The notes under the pieces: model-generated
The model's input: the letters and a program-made list of their open reading frames with translations, nothing else
Database searches by the model: none
What the model was told of the DNA's origin: nothing
Shown: one piece after another, positions 52,911 through 62,166 of the stretch
Position numbering within the stretch: position 1 is the stretch's first letter
How the letters are laid out: each line of letters begins with the position of its first letter
Program-made: the position numbers and the translations under genes
NCBI GenBank assembly: GCA_963719805.1
Contig: CAVRDF010000008.1
Span: 434,001 to 498,000 of the forward strand
Length of the DNA: 64,000 nt
Direction: 5' to 3'
Source: JAMXLO01 sp963719805
GTDB taxonomy: Bacteria; Pseudomonadota; Alphaproteobacteria; Acetobacterales; Acetobacteraceae

Positions 52911-53921
52911 ATGACCCAACGCCGACGGTTTCTTCAAGGTTCGATGGCTGGTGCTGCTGCGGCACTCGCCTCCTTCGGCATCAATCCAGCCCTCGCGCAG
53001 GAATTGGGCAAGGCAACGGGCCGCTCGGAGAAGCCGCTGAAGGCCGCCTTTTCGAATGCCGGGTTACAGGCGACGTGGTGTGCTCAGGGCAAGCAGGCGG
53101 CGGAATATTGGGGCAAGCTGTTCAATGTGGAGGTGACCTGGTTCGACGGTGAACTCGCCGCACAGAAGCAGCGATCGGCGATAGACAACATGGCATCGCA
53201 GAAGTGGGACTTCGTCGCGATCCAGGCTTTTGGCATCGGCACGCTGACCGCGCCGGTGAACAAGATGATCGAAGCCAGTATACCGGTGATCGACATGGAT
53301 ACGCTGATCGCGCCGCTAGATACCATCAATGTTCACAGCTTTATCGCGCCGGATAATGAATTCATGGGCGCGTCCGTGACCCAATCGCTGGTCGATGCGA
53401 TAAACGGCGAAGGCACCATGATCATGACGCAGGGCGCTCTGGGCCACACTGGCGCACAGGGCCGTGCCCGGGGCTTCGAATCCGTCGTCAAGAAGTATCC
53501 AAAAATCCAGGTGCTCGACACTCAGCCAGCCGACTGGGACGTGACGAAGGTGGCGCGCATCTGGGAAACCCTGTTGACCAAGTATCCAAAGATCAGTGCC
53601 GCCTATTTCCACAACGACGATATGGCGCTGGCCGCCTACAACGTCATGAAAGCGCACAACCGCACGGACATCCTGATTGGCGGCTGCGATGCGATGCCAC
53701 CGGCGTTGACCGCGGTGATCGATGGCCGGATGCACGCGACGGTGCGCAATCCATCGTGCCGCATTCACGGCGGTGCCATTGTGGCCGGCGTCGCCGCGGT
53801 CGTGTCCGGTGAGAAGACCGGCGCGAGCGGCATTCCGAAAAACATCGTCGCCGACGGCCCGGTCGTGACAAAGGCGAATGCGCCTGGCATGGCGTGGATG
53901 GAGACGCATTTCCTGATCTGA
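52911..53921 (+). CDS. Sugar ABC importer 3, periplasmic binding protein
   Basis: A 336-residue type I binding protein with a Tat-like signal ('MTQRRRFLQGSMAGAAAALAS', cleavage likely after 'ALA'). The core has 'PLKAAFSNAGLQATWCAQG', 'DFVAIQAFGIGTLTAPVNK' and 'ISAAYFHNDDMALAAYNVM'. A GGGAGGA site precedes ATG 52911. It is only distantly like the importer 1 and 2 binding proteins, so a different ligand is likely. It diverges from importer 2. Confidence 0.92.
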   Translation: MTQRRRFLQGSMAGAAAALASFGINPALAQELGKATGRSEKPLKAAFSNAGLQATWCAQGKQAAEYWGKLFNVEVTWFDGELAAQKQRSAIDNMASQKWDFVAIQAFGIGTLTAPVNKMIEASIPVIDMDTLIAPLDTINVHSFIAPDNEFMGASVTQSLVDAINGEGTMIMTQGALGHTGAQGRARGFESVVKKYPKIQVLDTQPADWDVTKVARIWETLLTKYPKISAAYFHNDDMALAAYNVMKAHNRTDILIGGCDAMPPALTAVIDGRMHATVRNPSCRIHGGAIVAGVAAVVSGEKTGASGIPKNIVADGPVVTKANAPGMAWMETHFLI

Positions 53922-53928
53922 CCTGATC

Positions 53929-55422
53929 GTGACGCCACCGCTGCTGGAACTCTCCGGGATCACCAAGTCATTCGGTGGCGTCGCGGCTCTGCGTGACGTG
54001 CATTTTTCGCTTTCGCCAGGCGAGATCCACGGTCTGGTGGGCGAGAATGGCGCCGGCAAATCCACGCTGATGAAGATCATTGCCGGCGTGCACACCGCAT
54101 TCGAAGGTGAGATGCGCCTGGCCGGGCACCCGGTCCATTACGCTTCACCCAGGGACGCGCGCGCTGCCGGTATCGGCATGGTGCATCAGGAGCTTTCGTC
54201 GGTGCGTGCACTGTCGGTCGCCGAGAATGTGCATCTCGGTGTTCAGCCCTTGAACCGCTTCGGCGTCATCGACTGGCGCACGATGCGACGGACCGCCACC
54301 GAACACCTGAAGAGTCTGGGCATCGACATTGATCCACGGCTGCCAATGGGTGCATTGCCGCTTGGCCTGCAACAGCTTGTGGAAATCGCTCGTGTGCTGT
54401 TTTCCGGCGCGCGCATCATCATCCTGGACGAACCGACATCCGCACTGTCGCCACCAGAGGTCGAACGCCTGTTCGGATTGCTGCGTCGCCTACGAGCGGC
54501 AGACCGCAGCATTGTGTTCATCTCGCATTTCCTCGACGACGTGCTGGCCATCTGCGACCGAGTGACGGTGTTTCGCAACGGCCGTGTTATCGCAACAGAA
54601 CCGTGCGCTGCTGTCGACAAGCGATGGATCATCGACAGTATGATCGGTGCCGGACACGCTGAGCTCGAGGACAGCTATCTCTCGGATATTCCGCTACACA
54701 GCCGCAGGGACACACCGGTTGTCCTGACCCTCCAGGATCTGGGCTGCAACGGTGCCTACGACGACGTGTCGCTAAAGGTGCATGAGGGCGAAATCCTCGG
54801 TATTTTCGGTTTCCTCGGTTCAGGACAGCTCGAACTGGCACGCACGCTGTTTGGCCGCTTGCCCGCCGATCGAGGCGAGATACGCCTCGCTGGACGAACT
54901 GTGCATCTTTCGTCAACGACACGTGCAAAGCGCGCCGGCATGGCATTCCTGCCGGAAAGCCGGCGCATGATGTTGTTTGCGGCGGAGCCGGTGTTCAAGA
55001 ACATGACGATAGCCATTCTGGATCGCATCGACCGGCTCTGGCTTCGGCCAAAAATAGAGCGAGGCATCGCCGAACGTCACGTCAACCGCCTGCGCATTCG
55101 TCCGCCGGAGATCGGCCGCGCACTTGGCACTCTGTCCGGCGGCAACCAGCAGAAAGTGGCGCTTGCCAAATGGCTTACGCATCTCCCGCGCGTTCTGGTG
55201 CTCAGCGAACCGACGCGCGGAATGGACGTCGGCGCAAAAGATGATGTGGTGCGTATTGTACGCGACCTGCGAGACCAGGGGGTGGCGATCGTCGTGGTCT
55301 CGACCGAGCCGGAGACTGTGCTTTCACTTGCTGACCGCGTTCTGGTGATGAAAAAAGGACACGTCGTGCGCGAATTCACCGACGAACCGATCAGCAAGGA
55401 TCGACTGCTGGAAGCCGCATGA
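53929..55422 (+). CDS. Sugar ABC importer 3, double-NBD ATP-binding protein (RbsA type)
   Basis: A 497-residue two-NBD ATPase. NBD1 has Walker A 'GENGAGKSTLMKI', a weak signature 'LPLGLQQLVE' and Walker B 'IIILDEPTSAL'. NBD2 has a degenerate Walker A 'GIFGFLGSGQLEL', signature 'LSGGNQQKV' and a Walker B 'VLVLSEPTRGMDV' in which the Asp is Ser while the Glu remains. The GTG start is 7 bases after the binding-protein stop, and the stop overlaps the permease start (ATGA). Confidence 0.92.
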   Translation: MTPPLLELSGITKSFGGVAALRDVHFSLSPGEIHGLVGENGAGKSTLMKIIAGVHTAFEGEMRLAGHPVHYASPRDARAAGIGMVHQELSSVRALSVAENVHLGVQPLNRFGVIDWRTMRRTATEHLKSLGIDIDPRLPMGALPLGLQQLVEIARVLFSGARIIILDEPTSALSPPEVERLFGLLRRLRAADRSIVFISHFLDDVLAICDRVTVFRNGRVIATEPCAAVDKRWIIDSMIGAGHAELEDSYLSDIPLHSRRDTPVVLTLQDLGCNGAYDDVSLKVHEGEILGIFGFLGSGQLELARTLFGRLPADRGEIRLAGRTVHLSSTTRAKRAGMAFLPESRRMMLFAAEPVFKNMTIAILDRIDRLWLRPKIERGIAERHVNRLRIRPPEIGRALGTLSGGNQQKVALAKWLTHLPRVLVLSEPTRGMDVGAKDDVVRIVRDLRDQGVAIVVVSTEPETVLSLADRVLVMKKGHVVREFTDEPISKDRLLEAA

Positions 55423-56450
55423 GCGATCCTTCGAATTTAGCCAGCGGTCCCATCGCCCCGCGTCCGCGGATCATCGACTGGTTCCGCGGCCAGCTTCGCA
55501 ATGTCGCACCGTTCGCAACCCTTCTGGTGCTCGTTGGCTTCTTCACAGCCGCAAGCAACTCATTCGCGACGCTCGGCAACGTGCAGAACATCCTGACACA
55601 GATCTCGGTAACGGGCATCATCGCCGTGGGACTGACCTTCGTCATTCTCTGCGCCGAGATCGACCTGTCGGTGGCAAGCATCGCCAACGCGACCGGCATC
55701 ATTGTCGCATACTTCACCGTGCAGGACGCAAGCGTCACCATTGCCAACGTACCCTTACCGGGCCTGGCAGCCATCGCGATTGCACTCGCATCCTGTCTGG
55801 CACTTGGCGCCGTCAATGCGTTCGGCATGACGCGTATCGGCATTCCAAGCTTCATCATGACGCTTGCCATGCTGCAGATTGCCGCCGGCGTCTGCGCTTT
55901 GTTGGTGCGTGGCCAGATTGCCTACTCGGTGCCGCCACTGATCAGTTTGCTGGGTTCACGCTCACTCGGCCCTGTGCCATGGATTGTCATCGTCTGCGCG
56001 GTGTTTTTGTTGGCGGGTCACATTGTCCTCAGCTACACCCGCTTCGGCCGCTACGTCTACATGACCGGCGGCAACCGGGAGGCCGCGGAATATTCCGGCG
56101 TCAACGTCCGCGCGATCCTGTCGGCGGTGATGATCATCTCTGCCTTCTGCTCGGGTGTAGCCGGCATGCTTGGCGTCGCCTACTTCGGCAGCGCGCAGCA
56201 GAACGAATTCGATACCTACCTGCTCGACAGCATTTCCGCCGTTGTAGTCGGCGGCACCAGCCTGTTCGGCGGACAAGGCGGCATCGGCAATACAATCATT
56301 GGGCTATTCGTCCTGGGTGTGCTGAACAATGGCCTCGACCACATCAACATCGACAGCTTTCTTAAGATCCTGATCCGCGGGCTCATTCTTCTGATCGCCC
56401 TGGTGATCAACGTGTACGCCCAGCGCATCCGTGGCAGGTCGCGAGCGTAG
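55419..56450 (+). CDS. Sugar ABC importer 3, permease
   Basis: A 343-residue BPD_transp_2 permease with about nine helices. It has 'VILCAEIDLSVASIANAT', 'PSFIMTLAMLQIAAGVCALL', 'YMTGGNREAAEYSGVNV' and 'VVVGGTSLFGGQGGIG'. The ATG overlaps the ATPase stop. It ends 20 bp from the convergent GMC oxidoreductase gene. Confidence 0.92.
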   Translation: MSDPSNLASGPIAPRPRIIDWFRGQLRNVAPFATLLVLVGFFTAASNSFATLGNVQNILTQISVTGIIAVGLTFVILCAEIDLSVASIANATGIIVAYFTVQDASVTIANVPLPGLAAIAIALASCLALGAVNAFGMTRIGIPSFIMTLAMLQIAAGVCALLVRGQIAYSVPPLISLLGSRSLGPVPWIVIVCAVFLLAGHIVLSYTRFGRYVYMTGGNREAAEYSGVNVRAILSAVMIISAFCSGVAGMLGVAYFGSAQQNEFDTYLLDSISAVVVGGTSLFGGQGGIGNTIIGLFVLGVLNNGLDHINIDSFLKILIRGLILLIALVINVYAQRIRGRSRA

Positions 56451-56469
56451 CTGCGTCACCGATCTACAG

Positions 56470-58137
56470 TCACGCGGCGGAAGCAATGGCAGGCCGGGCC
56501 AGGCTTCGCTCCGCCACCAGTTTGGCCGTACGGAGACCAAGCGCCAAGGCCGTCAGCGTCGGGTTGGCTTCAGCAGAAGTCGGAAACACTGAGCTGCCGG
56601 CAACAAAAAGATTGGCACAACCATGCACACGGCAATCGGTATCCACGACGCCGGTGACGGCCGACACAGACATCCGGGTCGTGCCGATCTGGTGATGCCC
56701 GTCATAACATTGGGCAATGATATGCGCGCCGCTTGCCTCCCGTGGCACCATCCAGTGCACAGCGCCCAGGCCTGTGCCATCCAGCCACTGCGCAAAGCAT
56801 TCATGCGCCCGTATCAATGGTGCGGTATCCGCGTCCGAATACCTGAAGTCGATCGCCAGACGCGGGACACCCAGCGCATCCGTCTCGCGTGCCAGGGTCA
56901 CGCGCGAGTCAGGGTTTGGCAGGTGCTCTGCATGAAATCGAATCGCATAGCGACGCGCAGCGTTGCGCTGGAAGAAGCCCGGCATGTGCGGATGCATGAT
57001 ATATCGACGATAGACAAAGGTCGGAATGAATGCGGCGGTGCTCGGTGCGTCGCGCAGAATGTTGGCCAAATGCGGAAGCCATGCGGGCTTGCCGGATCCG
57101 ACATAGTGCCGCCGGATTAACTCAGCAACGATCATGCGTCCGACCGGTGGAACAGCCAGGGCAAGATAGGCCAGCGACATGATGCCGTTGCGGTGTTCGG
57201 CATTGCGGATGGCGGGATAGTCCGGCCACAACGAGACATTGCTCAAGCCCATTCGAGCTTGCAGCGTTGCACTTGGGGTGAAGCGTCGCCGGACGTAGTG
57301 TCTGTCCCGGCTCAAATAATACTCGATGCTGTTGTCAAGGATCGGCGACCGAATGGTCATCTCCGCCAGCAGGCCATACAGATGGCCCATGTAATACCGG
57401 CCGAGTGGACCATCCGAACCACCAAGGCTGTTGGGACGCTCACGCTGCGTCAACAACAGCAATCGCGTGTTCTCCAATCCACCAGCCGCCAGCATCACGC
57501 AACGAGGAGCGATCGTCGCCTCGTGGCCCGACAGATCGCGAAGGCCAAGACTGATAACTCTGCCGTCCTCGGCATGATTCAGGCTCACAACTGTCGCCTG
57601 AAGCCGGAGGTCGATCATGCGGCTGTCGCGCAATCGTCGCTCGTAGGTCGCAGCAAGCCGTGGGCGCGCACTCCATCGTTCGAGGCGGCTGAACAGAAAA
57701 TCGTCATCACCAGTGCTCAGGTCACGCACAGGGTCATCAAACTCCGGCACGCCGCAGCCCAAATATTTGCAGGCGCTGGCGTAGTATGGCGCGACGTCGG
57801 CCAAGCTGATTGGCCAACCACTGTGAGGAATGAACGGTCGTGCCGCGAAATCGCTTTCTTCCATTGCGACACATCGTCCGCCCCAGAGATTGGACGCACC
57901 ACCGAGCCGGCGCTGCACCGCAATCGCCATCGCGACGTGATGAGCGGGGTTGGCTATCTCTGCGTCGCTTAGGGTCTGCGCCTCGGCTGAATAGCGAATG
58001 CCGCCGGACTCAAGCAGCAGAACCGAACATCCCAGGCGCTCGAGTTCCAGAGCCAACGATATGCCGATCGTGCCGGCACCGATGACGCAAACGTCCTGCT
58101 GAGCGTCCGACAGATTGTCGAGTCCGGTCGTTATCAT
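56470..58137 (-). CDS. GMC-family FAD oxidoreductase
   Basis: A 555-residue glucose-methanol-choline type flavoenzyme. The FAD motif is 'DVCVIGAGTIGISLALELE', followed by 'LGGASNLWGGRC'. The C-terminal domain has 'DGHHQIGTTRM' with the active-site His region, 'CANLFVAGSSVFPTSAEANPT' and the partner Asn in 'ANPTLT'. Such enzymes oxidise alcohol groups of sugars or similar molecules. The ATG overlaps the stop of the flippase gene (ATGA), so the two are coupled, pointing to action on a polysaccharide or its precursor. No signal peptide is seen. Confidence 0.88.
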   Translation of the reverse strand: MITTGLDNLSDAQQDVCVIGAGTIGISLALELERLGCSVLLLESGGIRYSAEAQTLSDAEIANPAHHVAMAIAVQRRLGGASNLWGGRCVAMEESDFAARPFIPHSGWPISLADVAPYYASACKYLGCGVPEFDDPVRDLSTGDDDFLFSRLERWSARPRLAATYERRLRDSRMIDLRLQATVVSLNHAEDGRVISLGLRDLSGHEATIAPRCVMLAAGGLENTRLLLLTQRERPNSLGGSDGPLGRYYMGHLYGLLAEMTIRSPILDNSIEYYLSRDRHYVRRRFTPSATLQARMGLSNVSLWPDYPAIRNAEHRNGIMSLAYLALAVPPVGRMIVAELIRRHYVGSGKPAWLPHLANILRDAPSTAAFIPTFVYRRYIMHPHMPGFFQRNAARRYAIRFHAEHLPNPDSRVTLARETDALGVPRLAIDFRYSDADTAPLIRAHECFAQWLDGTGLGAVHWMVPREASGAHIIAQCYDGHHQIGTTRMSVSAVTGVVDTDCRVHGCANLFVAGSSVFPTSAEANPTLTALALGLRTAKLVAERSLARPAIASAA

Positions 58138-59449
58138 GAGTGGGGCTTTGACAACTCCGGTATGACCCGCCGTACCGCGAGAGCAAAGCCGACGCGCCCT
58201 GCGACCAACGAAACTGTTGTGGCTATGGCGGCTCCGGTCAAGCCGAGCCAGGGGATCAGCACAGCACAAAGTAGGCAGCACAGCATAAGCTGCCAGAGAT
58301 TCAGCCGGCGAAGAACGGCGCCGTGGCCGGTCATTGCCAGCATCATATCTTCCGTCGGCAGAGCTATGTTCACGATCTGCCCAACCATAAGCACAACCAG
58401 CGCTCCTGACGCATCCGCGAAGCTGTTGCCGAGCAGCATAAAATCGAATGCGGGAAGATCATCAGCGCGGCGGCGATCGGCGCACAGACCACGAGTGCAA
58501 GCTGGCGCGTCTGCCGATCAACATTGTGCAGCTGACTGTATTCGCGCAGGCGATGGTGCCGGGCAAAGCCTGGTGCGGCGATCATGGCCAGGCTCACGAG
58601 GATCGTATTGATCATCATGGCGATTCGGTTCGCGATGCTGAAGGCGCTGACGGCAACGGCGCTGGCGAAGACGCCAAGCACCAGGACCGGCAGCGACAGC
58701 AACGCCGACTGCACAAGCTCGATGATCAGGAACGGACGGGCAGACGCCCACAGCGCCGGTAGCGGCTCAGCCACCTCGGTCTGGATGCGCGGACGGATGG
58801 CCAAGGCTCGACGCCACTCATACGCCACAAGACCGAAACCCAATCCACAGCAAATAGCATAGGACGCCGCGTAAGCCATCAGCACGGTGTCGGCCTGATG
58901 CAGCCCGGCGAACAGCGCAACGAGCGACAGCAAAGGAGGGATCGCGCTTTGCACCATCTGGCCGGCAACGCCGCGGCCAAGACCGATCAGGACGAACCCA
59001 AGCGCGAACGCCAGCGACTGCGGTGGCAGGATAAGCGCAGCACAGCGCAGCGCATCGGTCAGGTCTGGCTGATGAAACAGCAGCAGCGACGCCGGCTCGG
59101 CCAGCACCCATGTGAGGCCTCCGGCGACAAGACTCGCGAGTGAGGTCCACATCAGGGCGACAAGGACAGTGCGTCGCGCCGCCGCACCGTCACCGACAGC
59201 GAGCTCGGCTGCCACATGGCGCGAAGCCGCGCGTTCGAGACCCAGGCGCGCGGCGGTAGACGCCAGATTCACCCAGCTGAGGCAAAGGAACAAAAGACCG
59301 GCCTGGAAGCCTCCCATGATGCGCGCGGCCAGAATATAGAGACCGAACTTGCCGGCGACCTCCAGCCCACGTGCCGCCAAGGCTCCCAGGTAGCGAAGCA
59401 GGTTGCGTGCCGCGAAGGCGGCAACAAAGCGGTCGATAGTCAGTTCCAT
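58134..59449 (-). CDS. Polysaccharide flippase (Wzx/MATE-like), frameshifted
   Basis: A multi-helix transporter of about 438 residues after repair, of the oligosaccharide flippase/MVF type, which moves lipid-linked sugar units across the inner membrane. The first frame from ATG 59449 gives about ten helices, including 'FLCLSWVNLASTAARLGLE' and 'VSAFSIANRIAMMINT', then breaks at 'LMIFPHS'. The next frame continues 'MLLGNSFADASGALVVLM' with the last three helices to a stop at 58134. Adding one T in the T-run at 58440-58443 (coding strand TTTT) joins them as 'FPHSIFMLLGNSF'. It overlaps the GMC gene and diverges from the Wzz-like genes. Confidence 0.78.
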
Positions 59450-59593
59450 TTGCCGAATTTCACCAAGTTAGAATTTCGCACCGTGCGGTTTTTGTAACCT
59501 TGCTGTCTGGTTTTGTCTGGCACACCGGCCAACTCCTGGCGATTTAACGCGGGTCATTCAGAAAGAGGACCGCTAAAGCTTTGCGCGAACACC

Positions 59594-59950
59594 ATGATCT
59601 CCAGTCGAATCCGAATTGCCTTGGTGCAAGGCTGTCTCGCACTGACCACGGTTGCCGGCGGCCCGCTGGACGAGCTGCCAATACCGACCCCTCCACCAGA
59701 ACCGATCAACCTGTTGAACGCTTTGCGGCCTCGGCTCCCGCCGAATTGGCATATGGGGCAGCCGTATTCGTATCTCGGCATTCCTTACGTACAGGTGCTC
59801 ATACAGGACGAGTGGCGAGGAAATCCGGTTGCTGCGGCAATTTCTCTTTGCCCCGGACCCGAGGACGCAATCTGGCGGGAAACCCGCGTTATAAATCTGG
59901 TAATGCGCCACCATCAGCGCGATTGGCCGCCATACGAGTGCCGTCCCTGA
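59594..59950 (+). CDS. Small exported protein at the head of the EPS genes
   Basis: A 119-residue protein. A hydrophobic start 'RIALVQGCLALTTVAGG' could be a signal peptide or, with its Cys, a poor lipobox. The mature part has 'PIPTPPPEPINLLNALRP' and two Cys ('LCPGPED', 'YECRP'). ATG 59594 is chosen because the hydrophobic segment follows it directly; no strong ribosome site is seen, and the frame is open to 59513. It ends 31 bp before the Wzz-like gene. Unknown function. Confidence 0.5.
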   Translation: MISSRIRIALVQGCLALTTVAGGPLDELPIPTPPPEPINLLNALRPRLPPNWHMGQPYSYLGIPYVQVLIQDEWRGNPVAAAISLCPGPEDAIWRETRVINLVMRHHQRDWPPYECRP

Positions 59951-59981
59951 CAATTGTGGGTTTCGCCGTGGGTTCCCGGCC

Positions 59982-62162
59982 ATGAACGAGATCCGTTCGC
60001 CCAGTGCTCTGGCGAGGTCCACAGCATCCGAAAATACCTCCTCTTCTTCCACAGTTGCGGATCCGGCACAGGCCAGAAGCGCGTCGCGGATGACGGTCCG
60101 TGATGTGCTTGTGCTGCTCTTCTACAACGGACCACTACTGCGTAAGTGCGTCCTGCTGGGTCTCTTCGTCGGCCTGATGGGCGCCGCATTGACGCGCACC
60201 CATTACACCGCCGATAGCCTGGTCCTGGTACTGATTGGTTCGGAGTCCACCAGCGCGCAGGACACCTCGGGGATCACGCCAACGGTCCTGTCGATCGATG
60301 GACTCAGGGCGATCCAGTCCGAGATCCAGATTGTCACCTCTGATGAGGTCTTGCGTGCCGCAGTCAAGCAGGTCGGTGCCGGTACTATCTATCCGTCGCT
60401 GATCCGGCCTCGCTGGTTCGGTCTGCTCCCGCCGCGGAAACCCACAACGATAGAAGGAATTGCCGTCGAGGAATTGCGGTCAGACCTTCGGGTGGTCACC
60501 GATCCGGGCAGCAATGTTATCCGGATTTCATATGCAAATCCCGATCGCAGCGTCGCAATCAAGGTCGTTCAGGCCGTGCTTGATTCCTACCTGGAGCAAC
60601 GCCGGTCGATCTATGCCAGCACCAACGCCTCGTTCGTGAACCGGGAGATCGAACGCAATCAGCGAGAGCTGACAAATCTGGACACTCAGATCCAGGACCT
60701 GCGCACCCACTATAACGTGCTCGATATGGCGCAGGACATCGTGTTGGCGACCAATCGATTGGACGGCCTCGTGCAGCGGCAGAACCAGGTACGGGAACGC
60801 CGCGTGGCCGTGCAGACCGAAATCACCGCGGTACGGACAAATCTTGCCGGCCAACCGCAGACCGTCCTGGACTTCAAGGAATCCACCAACAACACCGGTA
60901 ACGACGAGGCTCGCAACACGCTGGTGCGGCTTGAGCAGCAGCGGACGCACCTGGTTAGCCAGTATAATCAGGACTATCCGGCAATTGCCGAGGTGAACAA
61001 GCAAATCGCGTCGGCACGTGCCCAGATGGGTCCGAACGAGAAGAACCTGTATTTCACGCAACGGGAAATCCGCAACCCGGCGCTGGAAGTTCTCAACAAC
61101 CGCCTCGCGTCGTTGGAAGTCGAGAACAAGGCGCTCGGCGAGCAGCTCGTGGAGTTGGACCAGCAGTACAAGCAGGCGGATGATCGCGTCCACTCACTGC
61201 GAACCGCTGACGGACAACTGCACGGATTGCAGGTCACGCGCGACGTGCTGGAGAGTGTTTATCGTCAGCTCGCGCAGCGGCAGCCTGCGGCGGTGTTCCA
61301 GGACCGCATCGTGTTCGAGCGCAATGCCAACCTGCGTGTCGTGCAGACGGCAACAGCTCCGGTCATCGGTCGCAGCATGGCTATTTCCTATGCCGTCGGC
61401 GGGCTCGTGCTTGGATTGTTGCTTGGCGCCGCAGCCGCGGCAATCGCAACCTTGCTACGGCAAGTCTACGTCTTCCCCGAAGAGGCGGAGCGTGACCTGC
61501 ACCTGCCAGCGCTGGCATCGCTCGAAAGCAGAGGTTCCCACGGCTCGGCGAACGAACTCCCGGCAGTCGCAGATCTGAGCTCGCTACTGCAGGAGGTTAC
61601 GGTCGACGGACGGCGGCTCGGATCTCTGCAGATCATCGGCGTGTCGGAACAGGACGACAGGGTTGCGATCGTTCGGGGCCTCGCGACCGATCTGGCTTGC
61701 AGGTACGAGCGCAGAACGCTCATCCTTGATCTCGACGGCAGCGGGACAGAATACGTCTCAGCGTTCGGCGGCGCCGACGATGCAGCCTGCTCGACGATGG
61801 AACAGCCGATACAGGTGACAGCGACAAAGACCCCGCAAATATGGGTTGGGCAAACCAGCTTGCAGTTGGTCCTGGACGATCGGCGGACGCCCATCGCACG
61901 CACCAGGCATATTCTGGAAGAACTGCAGGCGGAATTCAGCATGCTGCTGCTGGTCGCGTCCGCCGACCGGTCCAGCTATGTCATGCACCGCCTGGCGACG
62001 ATGGTTGATGCGAACGTCGTGATCGTGCGGGCCGAACGCACGCGCGGTGCGGCGGTCACTCGGCTGTGCGACTCGATCAGGACGACTGGAGGCAACCTGT
62101 TGGGGTTCGTCTTTGCTGGCCGGAAATATTACGTGCCCAACTGGCTGCATCGTTGGGTCTAA
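59982..62162 (+). CDS. Wzz/GumC-type polysaccharide co-polymerase with a degenerate tyrosine-kinase tail
   Basis: A 726-residue inner-membrane protein controlling chain length and export of exopolysaccharide. Two membrane helices (about 50-70 and 465-490) bracket a large periplasmic region with long coiled coils (about 205-440, for example 'NREIERNQRELTNLDTQIQ'). The segment before helix 2 has the Pro-rich 'TATAPVIG'. The cytoplasmic C-terminus (about 495-726) resembles the BY-kinase of ExoP/Wzc, but the Walker A loop is missing ('GVSEQDDRVAIVRGLA') and only a Walker A'-like 'TLILDLDG' remains. No Tyr cluster ends the protein. It should scaffold but not phosphorylate. Confidence 0.88.
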   Translation: MNEIRSPSALARSTASENTSSSSTVADPAQARSASRMTVRDVLVLLFYNGPLLRKCVLLGLFVGLMGAALTRTHYTADSLVLVLIGSESTSAQDTSGITPTVLSIDGLRAIQSEIQIVTSDEVLRAAVKQVGAGTIYPSLIRPRWFGLLPPRKPTTIEGIAVEELRSDLRVVTDPGSNVIRISYANPDRSVAIKVVQAVLDSYLEQRRSIYASTNASFVNREIERNQRELTNLDTQIQDLRTHYNVLDMAQDIVLATNRLDGLVQRQNQVRERRVAVQTEITAVRTNLAGQPQTVLDFKESTNNTGNDEARNTLVRLEQQRTHLVSQYNQDYPAIAEVNKQIASARAQMGPNEKNLYFTQREIRNPALEVLNNRLASLEVENKALGEQLVELDQQYKQADDRVHSLRTADGQLHGLQVTRDVLESVYRQLAQRQPAAVFQDRIVFERNANLRVVQTATAPVIGRSMAISYAVGGLVLGLLLGAAAAAIATLLRQVYVFPEEAERDLHLPALASLESRGSHGSANELPAVADLSSLLQEVTVDGRRLGSLQIIGVSEQDDRVAIVRGLATDLACRYERRTLILDLDGSGTEYVSAFGGADDAACSTMEQPIQVTATKTPQIWVGQTSLQLVLDDRRTPIARTRHILEELQAEFSMLLLVASADRSSYVMHRLATMVDANVVIVRAERTRGAAVTRLCDSIRTTGGNLLGFVFAGRKYYVPNWLHRWV

Positions 62163-62166
62163 GAAT

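Noticed and set aside
52751..53152. Plus-strand frame overlapping the start of the importer 3 binding protein
   Set aside because: It runs across the Tat signal of the binding protein in another frame and has Arg/Gly-rich composition.
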